Source: Lysobacter niastensis
Lineage (GTDB): Bacteria > Pseudomonadota > Gammaproteobacteria > Xanthomonadales > Xanthomonadaceae
Reading direction: 5' to 3'
NCBI RefSeq assembly: GCF_015453285.1
Contig: NZ_JADLZT010000008.1
Location: 124,001 to 188,000, forward strand
Length of the DNA: 64,000 nucleotides
Both the position numbers and the translations under genes were made by a program. The notes below the pieces were generated by a model that was given only the letters and a program-made list of their open reading frames with translations, had not been told where the DNA came from and made no database searches. Shown here piece after piece: positions 62,957 through 64,000 of the stretch. The stretch's first letter is position 1. The number at the start of each line of letters is the position of its first letter.

Positions 62957-63361
62957 ATGGCGTCGATACGACGGGAAATCCGCGTGGCGGCTGAACCGGC
63001 GAGCGTGTGGGATGCGCTGCGCGACGTCGGCCGCTTGCACGAACGGCTGGTGCAGGGCTTCGTCACCGATTGCCGCCTCGAAGGCGACGTGCGCGAGGTG
63101 ACGTTCGCCAACGGCATGACCGTGCGCGAGCTGATCGTGGACGTTGATGACGAGCATCGGCGCGTGGCGTGGTCGGTGCTGGGCGAGCCTTTCCGTCACC
63201 ACAACGCGTCGGTTCAGGCCTTCACCGAAGATGGCGGAACGCGGCTGGTCTGGATCGCGGACCTCTTGCCCAACGAGCTTAAACCGCAGATCGACGCGAT
63301 GGTCGAGCAGGCTATGGTGGCGATGAAACGCACGCTGGAGCGCAACGCCGGAAATGTCTGA
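62957..63361 (+). CDS. SRPBCC (polyketide cyclase-like) protein
   Basis: The 134-residue protein has the START/SRPBCC pattern with VWDALRDVGRLHERLVQGF near the N terminus, a beta sheet around TFANGMTVRELIVDVDDE and a long C-terminal helix KPQIDAMVEQAMVAMKRTL. It binds a hydrophobic ligand by family; the ligand is unknown. Confidence 0.8.
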   Translation: MASIRREIRVAAEPASVWDALRDVGRLHERLVQGFVTDCRLEGDVREVTFANGMTVRELIVDVDDEHRRVAWSVLGEPFRHHNASVQAFTEDGGTRLVWIADLLPNELKPQIDAMVEQAMVAMKRTLERNAGNV

Positions 63362-63433
63362 CTTTCATAGGCCGGCTCGCGTTGACGCGTCGTAGCCAGG
63401 CCTGTGGTTAGTCTCGCAGCTGGAGGTGCCCGC

Positions 63434-63889
63434 ATGATCCATGACGCCCTGCGCGAGAGTCACGAACGCCAGCGCTCGCTGTGCCGCAGGCTGCTGCGCA
63501 CGCAGCCGCACGACCAGCGCCGCATCGACCTGTTCCGCGAGTTGCGCATCGAACTGGCTGCTCACGAGGCGGCGGAAGAGCGCTTCCTGTACGTGCCGAT
63601 GCTGATGGACGATCGCGGCCTGAACTCGTCGCGCCATGCCCTGCACGAGCACCACGAGATCGACGAGCTGGTCGAGAAGCTGCGCGAAGGACGGCCTGGC
63701 GATCGCGGCTGGATGAACACTGCAAAGGCCTTGTCCAAGCAGGTGCACCACCACCTGCGCGAGGAGGAAAGCAAGTTCTTCCAGATGTCGGGCAAGATCC
63801 TCAGCGCCACACAGAAGCAGCGGCTGGGCCGCAAGTACCTCGCCGACTACCACAGCATGCACCGCAAGCTCAGTGCGGACGGCGACTGA
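63434..63889 (+). CDS. Haemerythrin-domain protein
   Basis: The 151-residue protein has the histidine/glutamate pattern HERQRSL, LAAHEAAEERFLYVPM, LHEHHEIDEL and VHHHLREEESKFF, that of haemerythrin HHE cation-binding domains, which bind a di-iron centre for O2 or NO response. Soluble. GTG 63404 is a less likely start. Confidence 0.88.
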   Translation: MIHDALRESHERQRSLCRRLLRTQPHDQRRIDLFRELRIELAAHEAAEERFLYVPMLMDDRGLNSSRHALHEHHEIDELVEKLREGRPGDRGWMNTAKALSKQVHHHLREEESKFFQMSGKILSATQKQRLGRKYLADYHSMHRKLSADGD

Positions 63890-63901
63890 CGCGCTGTCGC
63901 G

Positions 63902-64000
63902 TCAACTCGACCAGCGTTCGGCCAGTGCGCGCAGTACGGCGGCGCCATCGCCGCGCCAGGCGCTGCCGTGCATGCACGCCAGTGTCGTGGGCTTGGTTTG
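63902..64000 (-). CDS. C-terminal end of an MBL-fold metallohydrolase (partial)
   Basis: The last 32 codons before the TGA at 63904-63902 read TLACMHGSAWRGDGAAVLRALAERWS, a C-terminal pattern I associate with MBL-fold (flavodiiron-like) hydrolases. The gene runs off the right edge of the window. Confidence 0.6.
   Translation of the reverse strand, partial: QTKPTTLACMHGSAWRGDGAAVLRALAERWSS

Overview
The window is GC-rich bacterial chromosome with dense short-spaced genes. It points to the Xanthomonadaceae, most likely a Lysobacter-like genus. The support is two XAC0095-type small proteins, two families of intergenic hairpin repeats that I associate with this family (one carrying CTGAGCGTAG and GGAGTCGAAGGAT, one carrying CTCTCCCGC and GCGGGAGAGG), and ordinary genes such as a homodimeric aceE and a maeB malic enzyme. 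No rRNA, tRNA, integrase, transposase or CRISPR array was found.

Layout. 1-15.2 kb is core-like: a QEGLA-motif protein, a polytopic membrane protein, maeB, a three-gene partner-switch signalling operon (SpoIIE-type phosphatase, RsbW-like kinase, STAS antagonist), a TonB-dependent receptor, and aceE. Just after aceE lies an HPP membrane protein followed by a second, diverged copy of the last ~90 codons of aceE and its terminator, so the 3' end of aceE has been an insertion or recombination site.

15.3-29.3 kb is visibly less GC-rich, uses more A/T-ending codons and looks like a genomic island. Its heart is a co-directional, translationally coupled five-gene operon: a Z1-type superfamily-2 helicase, a PD-(D/E)XK nuclease, a MORC/MutL-like GHKL ATPase and two unrecognised proteins. 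A DNA cytosine-5 methyltransferase follows on the same strand, and a Vsr mismatch endonuclease converges on it. This is a restriction-modification-like anti-phage system of the MORC/Z1 class, predicted by comparative genomics; the two unknown subunits and the methyltransferase control region are the least described parts. Next to it are a cluster of GAGCTC-cored repeats, a hairpin-rich RNA candidate, a SOUL haem-binding protein and small orphan genes.

29.4-38.8 kb is a decaying accessory region: a fasciclin protein, a DUF1254-type lipoprotein gene broken by an amber codon, a frameshifted SnoaL-like gene, a LytS/LytTR two-component pair preceded by the remnant 3' end of another SnoaL-like gene, a five-PASTA-domain protein with a coupled partner, and an intact second DUF1254-type lipoprotein. 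Imperfect TGTCCGCT/AGCGGACA palindromes are scattered through it.

39-64 kb is ordinary chromosome rich in envelope and stress functions: a large membrane glycosyltransferase-like protein, msrB-msrA, a GYF/TPR membrane protein, an M64 metallopeptidase, several lipoproteins and TPR proteins, an SDR oxidoreductase, a HAD phosphatase, CBS, RcnB-like, alpha/beta hydrolase, O-methyltransferase, XRE regulator, SRPBCC and haemerythrin-like proteins. The start of an MBL-fold gene is cut by the right edge.
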